A DNA stretch of 64,000 nt, taken from an uncultured Alphaproteobacteria bacterium. Lineage in GTDB: Bacteria > Pseudomonadota > Alphaproteobacteria > Paracaedibacterales > CAITNM01. Location: NCBI GenBank assembly GCA_903893805.1, contig CAITNM010000044.1:1-64000 (forward strand), written 5' to 3'. Made by a program: the position numbers and the translations under genes. This document shows positions 9,309 through 17,339 of the stretch, piece after piece (the first letter of the stretch is position 1; every line of letters starts with the position of its first letter). The notes beneath the pieces are model-generated. The model was given only the letters and a program-made list of their open reading frames with translations. It searched no databases and was not told the DNA's origin.

Positions 9309-10589
9309 TTATTCTTTTGCTTTAATGTGATGATGAGGGGCAGGGCTGTACATCTTTGCGTTACGACGATAGAACCTAGAAATGGCTGTAAATATAACAG
9401 CGTACACAGAAATAATGATGGCAGCCATATACATGTTTTCTGTATAACCAGTCATAAATGTATAGACTGAAGGCATTAGCCCGCCTGATATAGCGATACC
9501 AATAGAGAAACTAACAGCTACGCCTGTATAACGAGTTTCAGCAGGGAATAAAACTTGCATGAACGCATGGCTTAATCCCACAAAGCTTCCTACATATAAG
9601 CCAACTCCGTATTGTCCTAATCCCACTAAGAATAAATCTTTTGTTTGCAGTAGGTAGAAGCTCAAATAAGAAAGTGTACAGCACATAAAACATGATAGAT
9701 AAACAGATCTACGCATAGTGATTTTGTCACTTAACCAACCAAAAAACACGCAACCTGAAGTGTATCCTAGTAAACCAAAGGTATTTAAAAATACGGCTGT
9801 GGACATCTCAAAACCTTGGAACTTTGTCATGTATATGTTCATGAATCCAAACACTGTATAGGTAAGTGAACCTTTGAAAATTCCAACAACAATGTTCATT
9901 AAAAATGCACTTTTGTGATTTTTAAAAATAGCTTTCATTGGTTGCTTTTGTTCTTTTTTCTTTTCTTTAATCTGAATAAAAGCATCGGTTTCTTTAGCAT
10001 TTTTTCTTAGGACAAAAGCCATGAAGCTTACTAAAGAGCCAATAAAAAATGGAATTCTCCATGCCCAATCTGGCATTCCAGGACGTAACATTAATGAACC
10101 TGCAAAGCTAGCAAATACAGCGCCCACCATGCATGAGCCCGCAATAATACCGCTGATTAAGCCCATTTGCTTAGCTTGCCCATGTTCAATTGCAAAAATT
10201 GCGGCTCCATTATATTCACCGCCAGTTGAAAGTCCTTGAACCATGCGGCAAAGCACTAAAATGATAGGCGCTGCTATTCCTAATGTGCTGTATCCTGGGA
10301 GTAGAGATATCACTAACGTTGGGAATCCCATTAACATGACGGAATAGGTTAGTGCGACTTTTCGTCCAAAGGTGTCACCAATTAAACCAAAAGCATAAGC
10401 ACCAAGTGGACGCGTGAAAAATGCAGCAGAAAAAGCAAAAATACTTGCAAAAAGTGCTATGGTCGGCGACGTGCTCGGGAAAAAAACTTCAGAAATTTTA
10501 GCAATAAAGACGCCACAAATAACAAAGTCATAAAACTCTAGCGCATTTCCTAAGGCGCTGGTTCCAATCATCTTCCAAGACTTTTTCAT
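9309..10589 (-). CDS. MFS transporter, metabolite:H+ symporter (ProP-like) type
   Basis: A 426-residue inner-membrane carrier with 12 predicted helices. The start W-KMIGTSALGNALEFYDF matches the metabolite:H+ symporter branch that includes ProP, KgtP and ShiA. The loop motif GLIGDTFGRKVAL (G-x3-D-x2-GR-x3) lies between helices 2 and 3, and a repeat, GWLSDKITMRR, lies in the second half. Substrates in this branch include osmolytes, oxoglutarate and citrate, and none can be assigned here. In host-associated bacteria it probably imports a host metabolite. Confidence 0.85.
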   Translation of the reverse strand: MKKSWKMIGTSALGNALEFYDFVICGVFIAKISEVFFPSTSPTIALFASIFAFSAAFFTRPLGAYAFGLIGDTFGRKVALTYSVMLMGFPTLVISLLPGYSTLGIAAPIILVLCRMVQGLSTGGEYNGAAIFAIEHGQAKQMGLISGIIAGSCMVGAVFASFAGSLMLRPGMPDWAWRIPFFIGSLVSFMAFVLRKNAKETDAFIQIKEKKKEQKQPMKAIFKNHKSAFLMNIVVGIFKGSLTYTVFGFMNIYMTKFQGFEMSTAVFLNTFGLLGYTSGCVFFGWLSDKITMRRSVYLSCFMCCTLSYLSFYLLQTKDLFLVGLGQYGVGLYVGSFVGLSHAFMQVLFPAETRYTGVAVSFSIGIAISGGLMPSVYTFMTGYTENMYMAAIIISVYAVIFTAISRFYRRNAKMYSPAPHHHIKAKE

Positions 10590-10655
10590 TTAAAATCATA
10601 AGTACTATTTAGGCCTATAATTTTCTTCAATTTCGCAAGAAATGCAAGCACTTTA

Positions 10656-10991
10656 TTATTGTAGCTTCATTCCATTGGGTACTTTTGGGGTAGTTGTTGT
10701 AAGGCAGATGTCGCCATTTTCATCTGCAAAACCTAGCAGTAAAAATTGTGAAATGAAGCCAGCAATATTTTTTTCGCCTAAATTGATGCAGCCCATAATA
10801 GAACGACCAATAAGAGTTTCTGGGGTGTAATGCACTGTGATTTGTGCAGAAGTTTGCAGTATTCCAATTTCTGAACCAAAGTCTGCCCATACTTTAAAAG
10901 CAGCTTTGCGTGCTTTAGAAAATTCTTCAGCCTTCACAATAGTACCACTACGTATATTAACTTGTTCGAATTCTTCCCAAGTGATTGTCAT
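10656..10991 (-). CDS. csaA: CsaA-type tRNA-binding-domain protein
   Basis: A 111-residue protein that is almost entirely one tRNA-binding (OB-fold) domain. It begins TWEEFEQVNIRSGTIVKAEEF, with VNIRSGTI the hallmark of CsaA and the C-terminal domain of MetRS, and ends CLTTTTPKVPNGMKLQ, typical of CsaA. Bacillus CsaA was described as a chaperone linked to secretion. In proteobacteria the role is uncertain. It lies two bases after the methyltransferase gene. Confidence 0.9.
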   Translation of the reverse strand: MTITWEEFEQVNIRSGTIVKAEEFSKARKAAFKVWADFGSEIGILQTSAQITVHYTPETLIGRSIMGCINLGEKNIAGFISQFLLLGFADENGDICLTTTTPKVPNGMKLQ

Positions 10992-10993
10992 GA

Positions 10994-11626
10994 TTATTCC
11001 TTATCTTCTTCAAAAGAATTTTGTCTGCTTTTATAAATTGCCAGCCAGACTGTATGACCATGACAGTCTTTGTCTTCTACTTTATGAGCAACTAACTCAA
11101 AATGATGCTTATTAAGCAATTTCTTGTATTCGTCAGGTGATAGTGATGCGTGATATAAACTTTCTCCACCATTGTCACTATAAATTTCCCCAGCTTTAGA
11201 TCCTGAAGTAAATAGTAATATACTGCGTTCGTTCAGATGCTGTTTAAAGGTTTGAAACATTGCTCTTTGATCATCTTGAGGCAAGTGAAAAAGGCTATCC
11301 CAGGCAATGATACAATCAAATTTTTCACCTAACTCAATGTTTCTCATATCATGAACAATAAATACGCTTTCAGGAAAACGAGACCTTGCTAGATCAATTT
11401 TCTTTTGGCTTCCATCAATACCGGTGATCAAAAAACCATTATCAATAAAATATTTTGTAATGGGCTCACCCATGCCGCATCCTAGATCAAGAACTTTTGC
11501 GCCTGGTTTAAGATAAGATATTGCTATATCTAGGTATGATTTTTCAAACATATCACGTGATCGATGTTTGTCGTACCATTCTGCTATTTTCTCATAAGAG
11601 TCGCAGACTTTGTTCTTGATTGTCAT
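10994..11626 (-). CDS. Class I SAM-dependent methyltransferase
   Basis: A 210-residue methyltransferase with the Rossmann SAM site: motif I VLDLGCGMGEP near residue 45, an acidic loop GIDGSQK, and motif IV DCIIAWDSLFHLP near residue 105. The start KVCDSYEKIAEWYDKHRS resembles the UbiE/Coq5-like small-molecule group. Substrate unknown. Flanked closely by csaA and pdxH on the same strand. Confidence 0.82.
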   Translation of the reverse strand: MTIKNKVCDSYEKIAEWYDKHRSRDMFEKSYLDIAISYLKPGAKVLDLGCGMGEPITKYFIDNGFLITGIDGSQKKIDLARSRFPESVFIVHDMRNIELGEKFDCIIAWDSLFHLPQDDQRAMFQTFKQHLNERSILLFTSGSKAGEIYSDNGGESLYHASLSPDEYKKLLNKHHFELVAHKVEDKDCHGHTVWLAIYKSRQNSFEEDKE

Positions 11627-11638
11627 GATCGTTCTAGC

Positions 11639-12268
11639 TTACGGTTGCAGCTTGAAGTGCTGCCATATTTTATTTTTCAATTCATAGCGCAAGCGATGAT
11701 GGAATCGATCTTTACTACCATGCCAAAATTCTATGGTTTCAATAGATATATGATAGCCATGCCAAGTTTCTGGGCGAGGCATCGGCTCTGTTTGTGTCAG
11801 TAATTTCGAAACTTCTGTTCTTAAATTTTGCTCATTTGCCATCGGTGCGCTTTGCGTAGAAATTGTCGCTACTGCCTGTGCTACTGGTGGTCTTTCTTTG
11901 AATATTTCATCGGAAATATTGTTTGCAAGTTTTGTTACCGTGCCTTGAAAATTAATTTGTTGCATGGTTTCTCGCCACCATAATGTTCCTGCAGCAATAG
12001 GATTTGTTTGTAAATCTCTTCCTTTTTGACTTGTCTCACTACTGGCAAAAATAACTCCTTTTTCATCAACAGTTTTTAATAATACAACGCGACTTGAAAG
12101 TGCATTTTGCGTATTAACGGTTGATAAAACTAAACCTCTAGGTTCTATTATTTTTAACAAGTCTGCTGTGTGTAACCAACTTTGTAATAGGTTCAGTGGG
12201 CTATCTGGTGGACAGTCAAAGCCAGAAATTACAAGGTCAGGATTTCCAGTGAGTGTTTTAGCTTCCAT
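11639..12268 (-). CDS. pdxH: Pyridoxamine 5'-phosphate oxidase family protein (PdxH)
   Basis: An FMN-dependent flavoprotein matching PdxH, which oxidises pyridoxine or pyridoxamine phosphate to PLP. The 209 residues contain LQSWLHTADLL, the FMN-binding SSRVVLLK and SSETSQKGRDL segments, and a C-terminal signature region IEFWHGSKDRFHHRLRYE ending in a short W-x-L-P-like tail (IWQHFKLQP). The canonical RLHDR reads RFHHR, a small deviation. PLP would serve the aspartate aminotransferase encoded nearby. A related FMN oxidase remains possible. Confidence 0.82.
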   Translation of the reverse strand: MEAKTLTGNPDLVISGFDCPPDSPLNLLQSWLHTADLLKIIEPRGLVLSTVNTQNALSSRVVLLKTVDEKGVIFASSETSQKGRDLQTNPIAAGTLWWRETMQQINFQGTVTKLANNISDEIFKERPPVAQAVATISTQSAPMANEQNLRTEVSKLLTQTEPMPRPETWHGYHISIETIEFWHGSKDRFHHRLRYELKNKIWQHFKLQP

Positions 12269-12311
12269 AATGTGGTGTTTCTTGCTTTTTCACGGTGCAG
12301 TTCAACCAATT

Positions 12312-13004
12312 CTATCTTTTTAATTCAACGAATTTATCAAGAATCTTGCGCATCATATTATTAATTGATGTGTAATTTTGAGCCATCAATTCTTCTTTTG
12401 TTTGTGTGAACATTGATGGTTTTAAATCTTCTGGTACTGCATTGATCATAGTTTTCATGCCATCAAGCGTTATTTCTAAATGACATTGAAAACCATAAGC
12501 TAACGGTTTGTAACGAACAATTTGTCGAGGGCACCCTTCGCTATACCCAAGTAAAGTAGAATGATCAAGAAGTCCAGGCATGTCATTGTGCCAATGAATG
12601 ACTGGAAAATTTTGTGAAAGTTCTTGCAGTAGTGGATCTTGCAATCCTTCTTCTGTCAGAGTAACTGGATAAACGCCCACCTCTTTTTCAGGACTACGTT
12701 CAGTTTTAGCACCTAGTGATTCTCCTATAAGCTGAGCTCCGAGACAAAAACCTAGGATTCTTTTATTTTGCTGGATAGATTCTTTGATGAGGTTAATTTC
12801 ATCAATAAGATAAGGAGCTTCATCCAAATTTAGAGGGCTTTGAGGGCCTCCCATAACAATAAGAAAGTCAAAGTTGCTAGTGCTAGGCAATTTATCACCT
12901 TTATATGGCTTGCTAATTTGAAAAGCGTATCCTCTGTTATACGCCCACGTTTCAATCACTCCTGGGGTTTCAAAATCAGCATGTACTATGCATAATATGT
13001 TCAT
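12312..13004 (-). CDS. Type 1 glutamine amidotransferase
   Basis: A 230-residue class I glutamine amidotransferase domain standing alone. The nucleophile elbow is GFCLGAQL (Cys near residue 105), the oxyanion region is VMGGPQSPL, and the catalytic His-x-Glu pair is QCHLE near residue 170. Stand-alone forms resemble YfeJ and GuaA-like amidotransferases of unknown acceptor. AAGGA lies 8 bases before the ATG. The upstream 150 bases hold a gene remnant. Confidence 0.85.
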   Translation of the reverse strand: MNILCIVHADFETPGVIETWAYNRGYAFQISKPYKGDKLPSTSNFDFLIVMGGPQSPLNLDEAPYLIDEINLIKESIQQNKRILGFCLGAQLIGESLGAKTERSPEKEVGVYPVTLTEEGLQDPLLQELSQNFPVIHWHNDMPGLLDHSTLLGYSEGCPRQIVRYKPLAYGFQCHLEITLDGMKTMINAVPEDLKPSMFTQTKEELMAQNYTSINNMMRKILDKFVELKR

Positions 13005-13009
13005 ATTGT

Positions 13010-13159
13010 TTATTCCTTGTTGCTTTTTTGCTTAGTAAACCACAGGACTAAATCATCATCAACTAATGCATTGGTGCCAGGTGCAACAGGTTTGTAATTA
13101 TAAATGATACCATGTCCATCTGGTGTATAGCCATTTTTTTTCAAGACATCTAATGCTAA
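13010..13159 (-). pseudogene. Gene remnant, 49 codons in frame after the DUF6194 stop
   Basis: Immediately after the TGA of the DUF6194 gene, the same frame continues open for 49 codons to a TAA, reading LALDVLKKNGYTPDGHG and later NYKPVAPGTNALVDDD and LVLWFTK. The composition is that of a folded protein C-terminus, yet it has no start codon or ribosome binding site. I do not recognise the family. It may be the tail of a gene whose front was lost by deletion, fusing it to the DUF6194 frame. Confidence 0.45.
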
Positions 13160-13564
13160 TCATAATAATCCTTTCACTCGTACCAAATATTTATCACAAG
13201 CAATTTGATAGCTTTCATTAATTAGCTTATCAAGTATTTCAAATGAGTGATTTGAAGGATTTAAAATTGAAACCCAAGCCATCCAGCCATAAACAGGGTG
13301 AGGGGTTAGCGTGTCTAATTTTTGAAAATCATATGGACTTTCAATTGAATGACCTTTCGCAGGGCGCTTTGGCATTGTTGAAAAATGCTGCAAAAATGTT
13401 TTTTTAGAAATGCCAAAATTTATTCTGAAAATGTTCTCTCTGTCTAGGGCAGAGGCTTTATCGTTGTCTCCATCTTTTTCTTTTAAGGTTAAAAAATAGA
13501 CGCCTCTTTTTAACAAATTATCGGAGTTGTAAAAGAAGCTTTTTTCACCCCATGCATTTACCAC
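13160..13564 (-). CDS. DUF6194 family protein, start codon apparently lost
   Basis: The sequence matches DUF6194: AWGEKSFFYN near the front, ALDRENIFRINFGISKKTF in the middle, and HPVYGWMAWVSILNP near the end. The first normal start is GTG at 13564, but the same frame runs upstream to 13648 and encodes ISDFVVANFPGLNVV, which also resembles the family's N-terminus. No ATG, GTG or TTG precedes it; ATA ATA sits where a start would be expected, next to the aspC stop. The gene may be initiated at the internal GTG, or may have lost its start. Function of the family is unknown. Confidence 0.6.
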   Translation of the reverse strand: MVNAWGEKSFFYNSDNLLKRGVYFLTLKEKDGDNDKASALDRENIFRINFGISKKTFLQHFSTMPKRPAKGHSIESPYDFQKLDTLTPHPVYGWMAWVSILNPSNHSFEILDKLINESYQIACDKYLVRVKGLL

Positions 13565-13617
13565 ATTAAGGCCGGGGAAATTAGCGACAACAAAATCTGA
13601 AATATCTTTGGCGGTTA

Positions 13618-14826
13618 TTATGGTGTCTTTAATTCTATAACGGCAGTCTTAATTCTATCGCATGCTTTTGCTAAATTTTCTAAACTTGTTGAGTAGGAAA
13701 TGCGAAAATACGGAGATAAGCCAAATGCATCACCAGAAACGGTTGCAAGGTTATGATTTTCTAATAAATAGGTGCAGAAATCATTATCATTTTGAATGGT
13801 TTTGCCACATCGTGTTACTTTCCCAATAACGCCATTGCACCCTATATATAAATAGAACGCGCCATTTGGTTTTATAAGCTGCAGCTCAGCAATTGTCGAT
13901 AATTCGCTTAATACATAATCACGTCTTTTTGCAAAACTGGTTCGCCATTCATTTAAAAAATCATGAGGGCCATTAATAGCAGCAACAGCAGCTGCTTGCG
14001 AAATAGAGCATGCGTTAGATGTTATTTGTGATTGTAAATCAATCATGGCTTGAATTAAGTGTTTGGGGCCAGCTCCGTACCCAATGCGCCAACCAGTCAT
14101 TGAATACGCTTTTGAAACACCATTTACTACTAAAGTGCGATGATATAAATCAGGGGAAACGTTTAAAATGTTTGAAAAATCTGAGCCATCGTACAGAAGG
14201 TATTCATAAATATCGTCTGTTAAAATATTCACGTGAGGGTGCGCACGCAGCACTTCCGCTAGGGCCAAAAGCTCATTTTTCGTGTAAACGCATCCTGTTG
14301 GATTTGACGGAGAGTTTAAAATCAACCACTTTGTTTTGAGTGTAATGTTAGCCGTTAATTGGCTTGGCTGAAGTTTAAATTCATTTTCTATTGGGCAATT
14401 AATAAAAACAGGAATGCCCTCAAATAAGCTAACAATATCAGGATACGAAACCCAATAAGGGGCCGGAATAATAACCTCATCACCTGCATTGATGCTAGCC
14501 ATAAACGCGTTAAAAATGACTTGCTTGCCGCCTGTGCTTACAATAATTTGATCGCTCTCATAAGCAAAACCATTATCGCGATTTAGCTTTTTTATAATTG
14601 CTTGTTTCAAAAGTGCTGTGCCACCAACCGGGGTGTATTTTGTTTGGCTATTGTTCATGGCTTGTAAGGCGGCGTCTTTAATCCATTGAGGTGTATCATA
14701 GTCAGGTTCACCTGCACTTAAGCTGATAACATCTTTACCCTGTTCTTTTAGTGCAATGGCTTTTGCGGTCATGGCAAGGGTAGGGGAGGGTTTTGTCCAA
14801 TTCATGCGCTGTGCTAGACTGCTCAT
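13618..14826 (-). CDS. aspC: Aspartate aminotransferase (PLP-dependent, class I)
   Basis: A 402-residue aminotransferase of the prokaryotic Ib type that transfers the amino group between aspartate and 2-oxoglutarate. Visible are SLSAGEPDYDTP near residue 37, STGGKQVIFNAF, NSPSNPTGCVY near residue 173, the PLP-binding lysine in VNGVSKAYSMTGWRIGYG near residue 240, and the substrate-binding arginine in FRISYS near the end. Length and start are normal. Aspartate made here feeds asd in the lysine/meso-DAP route. Confidence 0.92.
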   Translation of the reverse strand: MSSLAQRMNWTKPSPTLAMTAKAIALKEQGKDVISLSAGEPDYDTPQWIKDAALQAMNNSQTKYTPVGGTALLKQAIIKKLNRDNGFAYESDQIIVSTGGKQVIFNAFMASINAGDEVIIPAPYWVSYPDIVSLFEGIPVFINCPIENEFKLQPSQLTANITLKTKWLILNSPSNPTGCVYTKNELLALAEVLRAHPHVNILTDDIYEYLLYDGSDFSNILNVSPDLYHRTLVVNGVSKAYSMTGWRIGYGAGPKHLIQAMIDLQSQITSNACSISQAAAVAAINGPHDFLNEWRTSFAKRRDYVLSELSTIAELQLIKPNGAFYLYIGCNGVIGKVTRCGKTIQNDNDFCTYLLENHNLATVSGDAFGLSPYFRISYSTSLENLAKACDRIKTAVIELKTP

Positions 14827-14881
14827 ACGGCTAAAAATTTAAAAATCTGGCTAATTTAACCATAAATCACTTAAAGGGCAT

Positions 14882-15778
14882 ATGGCACAAACGATTTTAT
14901 TTACTGGTGGTACTGGGTTTATTGGCTCACACTTGGCGAATTTTTTATTTAATAGGGGCTGTGAAATTATTTTTTACACAAAAAATCCCCGATTAGCGCC
15001 TCGTGCTTATAAAACGATTTCTACCTTGCAAGAAATTGAAACGCTGCCACCGCTGGATGTGGTTATTAACCTTGCTGGTGCATCGATTACTGCAAAGAGC
15101 TGGACGCCTGAATATAAGCAAGTTTTGTACGATAGTCGGGTTACGACTACGCTTGATTTAATATCTCACCTTAGAAAGTTTCAGCGCTTACCCAAAACGT
15201 TTATTAGTGGTTCCTCAGTTGGTTACTACCAAGGACAACAAGTTAAATGTTATGAAGATACACCAGTTCCTGAGGTGGAAAATTTCTCAAACCGTCTATG
15301 TACAGCTTGGGAAGATTCCGCAAAGTCTTTGCTGGCTGATGATGTGCGCCTATGCTTTATGCGTTTAGGTATTGTGCTTGGGGCAAAAGGTGGTTTTTTT
15401 AAAAAAAAGGAACAGTTGTTTCGATTGGGAATGGGAGCCATTTTGGGCAATGGCACTCAAGTGATGTCATGGGTGCACTTGGAAGATTGCATCAACACCT
15501 TTTGGCACGTGATGCAAAACGAAGCACTCAACGGACCCTTTAATGTTGTCGCACCTAAAATTTGCACAAACGCAGAGTTTTCAAAAATTTTGGCTATGCA
15601 ATTTGGCAAAAAGCCCTTAATGCACATACCTGATTGGGTTATTAAGATGCTATTCGGGGATAAAGGAAAAGAATTAATGCTGCAAGGCGTTTACGTGTTG
15701 CCTAACCGATTGCAGCAAAGTGGCTTTTTCTTTAAGTACGCTGATATCGGTAGTGCTTTGCAAAGCTTTTATTCTTAA
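14882..15778 (+). CDS. TIGR01777 family epimerase (SDR39U1/YfcH-like)
   Basis: A 298-residue atypical short-chain dehydrogenase. The NAD(P) site TGGTGFIGSHLA is at residues 8-19, VINLAGASITAKSW near residue 62 is diagnostic of the TIGR01777/YfcH group, and SGSSVGYYQG carries the active Ser and Tyr. A C-terminal DUF1731-like segment (GKELMLQGVYVLPNRLQQSGF) closes the protein. The substrate of this widespread family is unknown. It lies 9 bases before the Smr gene and is probably co-transcribed with it. Confidence 0.88.
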   Translation: MAQTILFTGGTGFIGSHLANFLFNRGCEIIFYTKNPRLAPRAYKTISTLQEIETLPPLDVVINLAGASITAKSWTPEYKQVLYDSRVTTTLDLISHLRKFQRLPKTFISGSSVGYYQGQQVKCYEDTPVPEVENFSNRLCTAWEDSAKSLLADDVRLCFMRLGIVLGAKGGFFKKKEQLFRLGMGAILGNGTQVMSWVHLEDCINTFWHVMQNEALNGPFNVVAPKICTNAEFSKILAMQFGKKPLMHIPDWVIKMLFGDKGKELMLQGVYVLPNRLQQSGFFFKYADIGSALQSFYS

Positions 15779-15787
15779 ATTAGCTGT

Positions 15788-16261
15788 ATGACAAAAAAAT
15801 TATCTCCTGAAGAACAAGCCCTTTGGGATGCGTTTGTAAAAAATATTCGACCTATGAAACATGATACAGTGATTGCAAAAGCACCTAGTATTGCGAAAAT
15901 TCCTGAAAGACCACTTTTACCAATACCTGGTATTAACCGCACACAAAAGGTTGAAGCACTTCACGCAAATGATTTAAGAAATGTCCGCCCAGAAGCGCAG
16001 CTTGATCTGCATGGCTTTACTCAAGCAGCAGGCGAAATGGCTTTGCGCGAGTTTTTAAAAAATGCTTTGTACAGGAATTTGCGTTGGGTGCGGATTATTA
16101 CCGGAAAAGGGTCTCCCAATAACCCTAGCATTCTTCGTGAACAAACACCAAAGTGGCTGCAATCAATGCCTGAATTTGTGACGGGCTATGCCTATGCAAA
16201 ACCAGATGATGGTGGCAGTGGTGCTTTTTATGTGAAAATCCGCCGTAAGGTTCGAATTTGA
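15788..16261 (+). CDS. Smr/MutS2 domain protein
   Basis: A 157-residue protein with a C-terminal Smr domain. LDLHGFTQAAG is the LDxHG motif and ITGKGSPN the TGxG motif, both linked to nuclease or RNA-binding activity of the Smr fold. The N-terminal half is charged and variable. This arrangement matches small Smr proteins of alphaproteobacteria. Function probably concerns nucleic acid processing, perhaps ribosome rescue as for SmrB, but this cannot be read from the sequence. Confidence 0.86.
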   Translation: MTKKLSPEEQALWDAFVKNIRPMKHDTVIAKAPSIAKIPERPLLPIPGINRTQKVEALHANDLRNVRPEAQLDLHGFTQAAGEMALREFLKNALYRNLRWVRIITGKGSPNNPSILREQTPKWLQSMPEFVTGYAYAKPDDGGSGAFYVKIRRKVRI

Positions 16262-16282
16262 GCCTATGTTATTTTAGTAAAG

Positions 16283-16305
16283 AATAACTCAGTTATTTAT
16301 TTTTT
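16283..16305 (+). terminator. Terminator of the epimerase-Smr pair
   Basis: AATAAC pairs with GTTATT around a three-base TCA loop (16283-16297), followed by TATTTTTT on the plus strand. It overlaps the stop codon of the convergent phosphatase gene. The stem is AT-rich and only six pairs, so the strength is uncertain. Confidence 0.5.
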
Positions 16306-17314
16306 GCATAACATTTAGATAGTGATCAACAAAATGATACAACAATAAATATTGCTCAGCTGTTCCCATTAAATTTGGTCTTTGGATAGAAAGTTTGAAG
16401 ACGATTTCTTCTATGCTAGGCACATCACCTTTGGATAAATCAATCATCTCAGCTAAAACAAAAGCTGCTATAAAAGTACCTGTTCTTCCTACTCCAGAGG
16501 CGCAATGACATGCGATTGGTCTTTCCTTATCAGATAGGGCATAAATTTGACGAGTCTCTTGTACTAAACGATACAGTTCTTTGACATCAATGCCTTTATT
16601 GTCAAGCCATTCATCTGTATAACAATACGCAATGTAAGTGGGTTCAGGTTTTTTTTCCATCTCAGTCGTCATAATGTTTAAAAAAGTATTTTTTCCAGAG
16701 TGCGCTATTCTTTCTTTCCAATATTTTATAGAATTTGTCTTTGAAAATTCGCGCTCTGATTTTACACGTACTAAAAGACTGACTTGATGATTTATTAGAA
16801 ATTTGAAAAATAAATTTAGAATCATTTCATTTGGTTCTTGCATAGCAATAAAATGATAGCCTTCGATTAACACCGTGCTGGCATTATAGCTACTGTCCGT
16901 ACGATTGTAGGCGAAAGCAATATTGCCAGCGAACCTATAATAGCCTTTTTCTAGTAAATCTTGGGCTACCATATAGTCTTCTTGGCAAATATGAGGTGAT
17001 TGTTCTGGATTTCTATACCAAAGATGTTGTCTGAAAAGATTGAGTTGATGAAATTCCTTTATTATTTCATGGTCTGATTTTTTTTCATAAGGCGCAAATG
17101 AAGATTTTTGCTGTAATACTTTTTCCCATCTTTTTTCAATCTCGGATTGCACCTCTTTCCTATGATTTTGGCGTACCTCTAGAGGCAGGACGGGAAAAAA
17201 ATGTACATTTAGAGGAAGAGCAGAATACATTACAGGTTTTAATAATATTATTAAAATCAGCGTCCTGAAAAAGCAATTAACTAGGGAGCACATTTTATTT
17301 TCTATGACCTTCAA
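16289..17314 (-). CDS. Exported protein-tyrosine phosphatase (eukaryotic-type)
   Basis: A 341-residue protein with a hydrophobic N-terminal segment (residues 12-28) consistent with an export signal, then a tyrosine phosphatase domain in the C-terminal 200 residues. The active-site loop is HCASGVGRTG, matching HCx5R(S/T). An upstream YTDEWLDNKG occupies the place of the WPD loop with Leu for Pro, and TAEQYLLLYHFVDHYL matches the conserved Q-loop helix. Together these place it nearer classical PTPs than low-molecular-weight ones. Such exported phosphatases act on host phosphoproteins in several intracellular bacteria; that role is inferred here. It lies 25 bases after eptA on the same strand. 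Confidence 0.82.
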   Translation of the reverse strand: MKVIENKMCSLVNCFFRTLILIILLKPVMYSALPLNVHFFPVLPLEVRQNHRKEVQSEIEKRWEKVLQQKSSFAPYEKKSDHEIIKEFHQLNLFRQHLWYRNPEQSPHICQEDYMVAQDLLEKGYYRFAGNIAFAYNRTDSSYNASTVLIEGYHFIAMQEPNEMILNLFFKFLINHQVSLLVRVKSEREFSKTNSIKYWKERIAHSGKNTFLNIMTTEMEKKPEPTYIAYCYTDEWLDNKGIDVKELYRLVQETRQIYALSDKERPIACHCASGVGRTGTFIAAFVLAEMIDLSKGDVPSIEEIVFKLSIQRPNLMGTAEQYLLLYHFVDHYLNVMQKINN

Positions 17315-17339
17315 AATTTTTCATAACAATAGATATAAT

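Noticed and set aside
13010-13564. In-frame TGA between DUF6194 and the 49-codon tail read as tryptophan (recoding).
   Set aside because: Many genes here use TGA as a clean stop in tight overlaps, for example the ATGA junction of nuoC and nuoD, and Trp is coded by TGG throughout. The tail does not resemble DUF6194.
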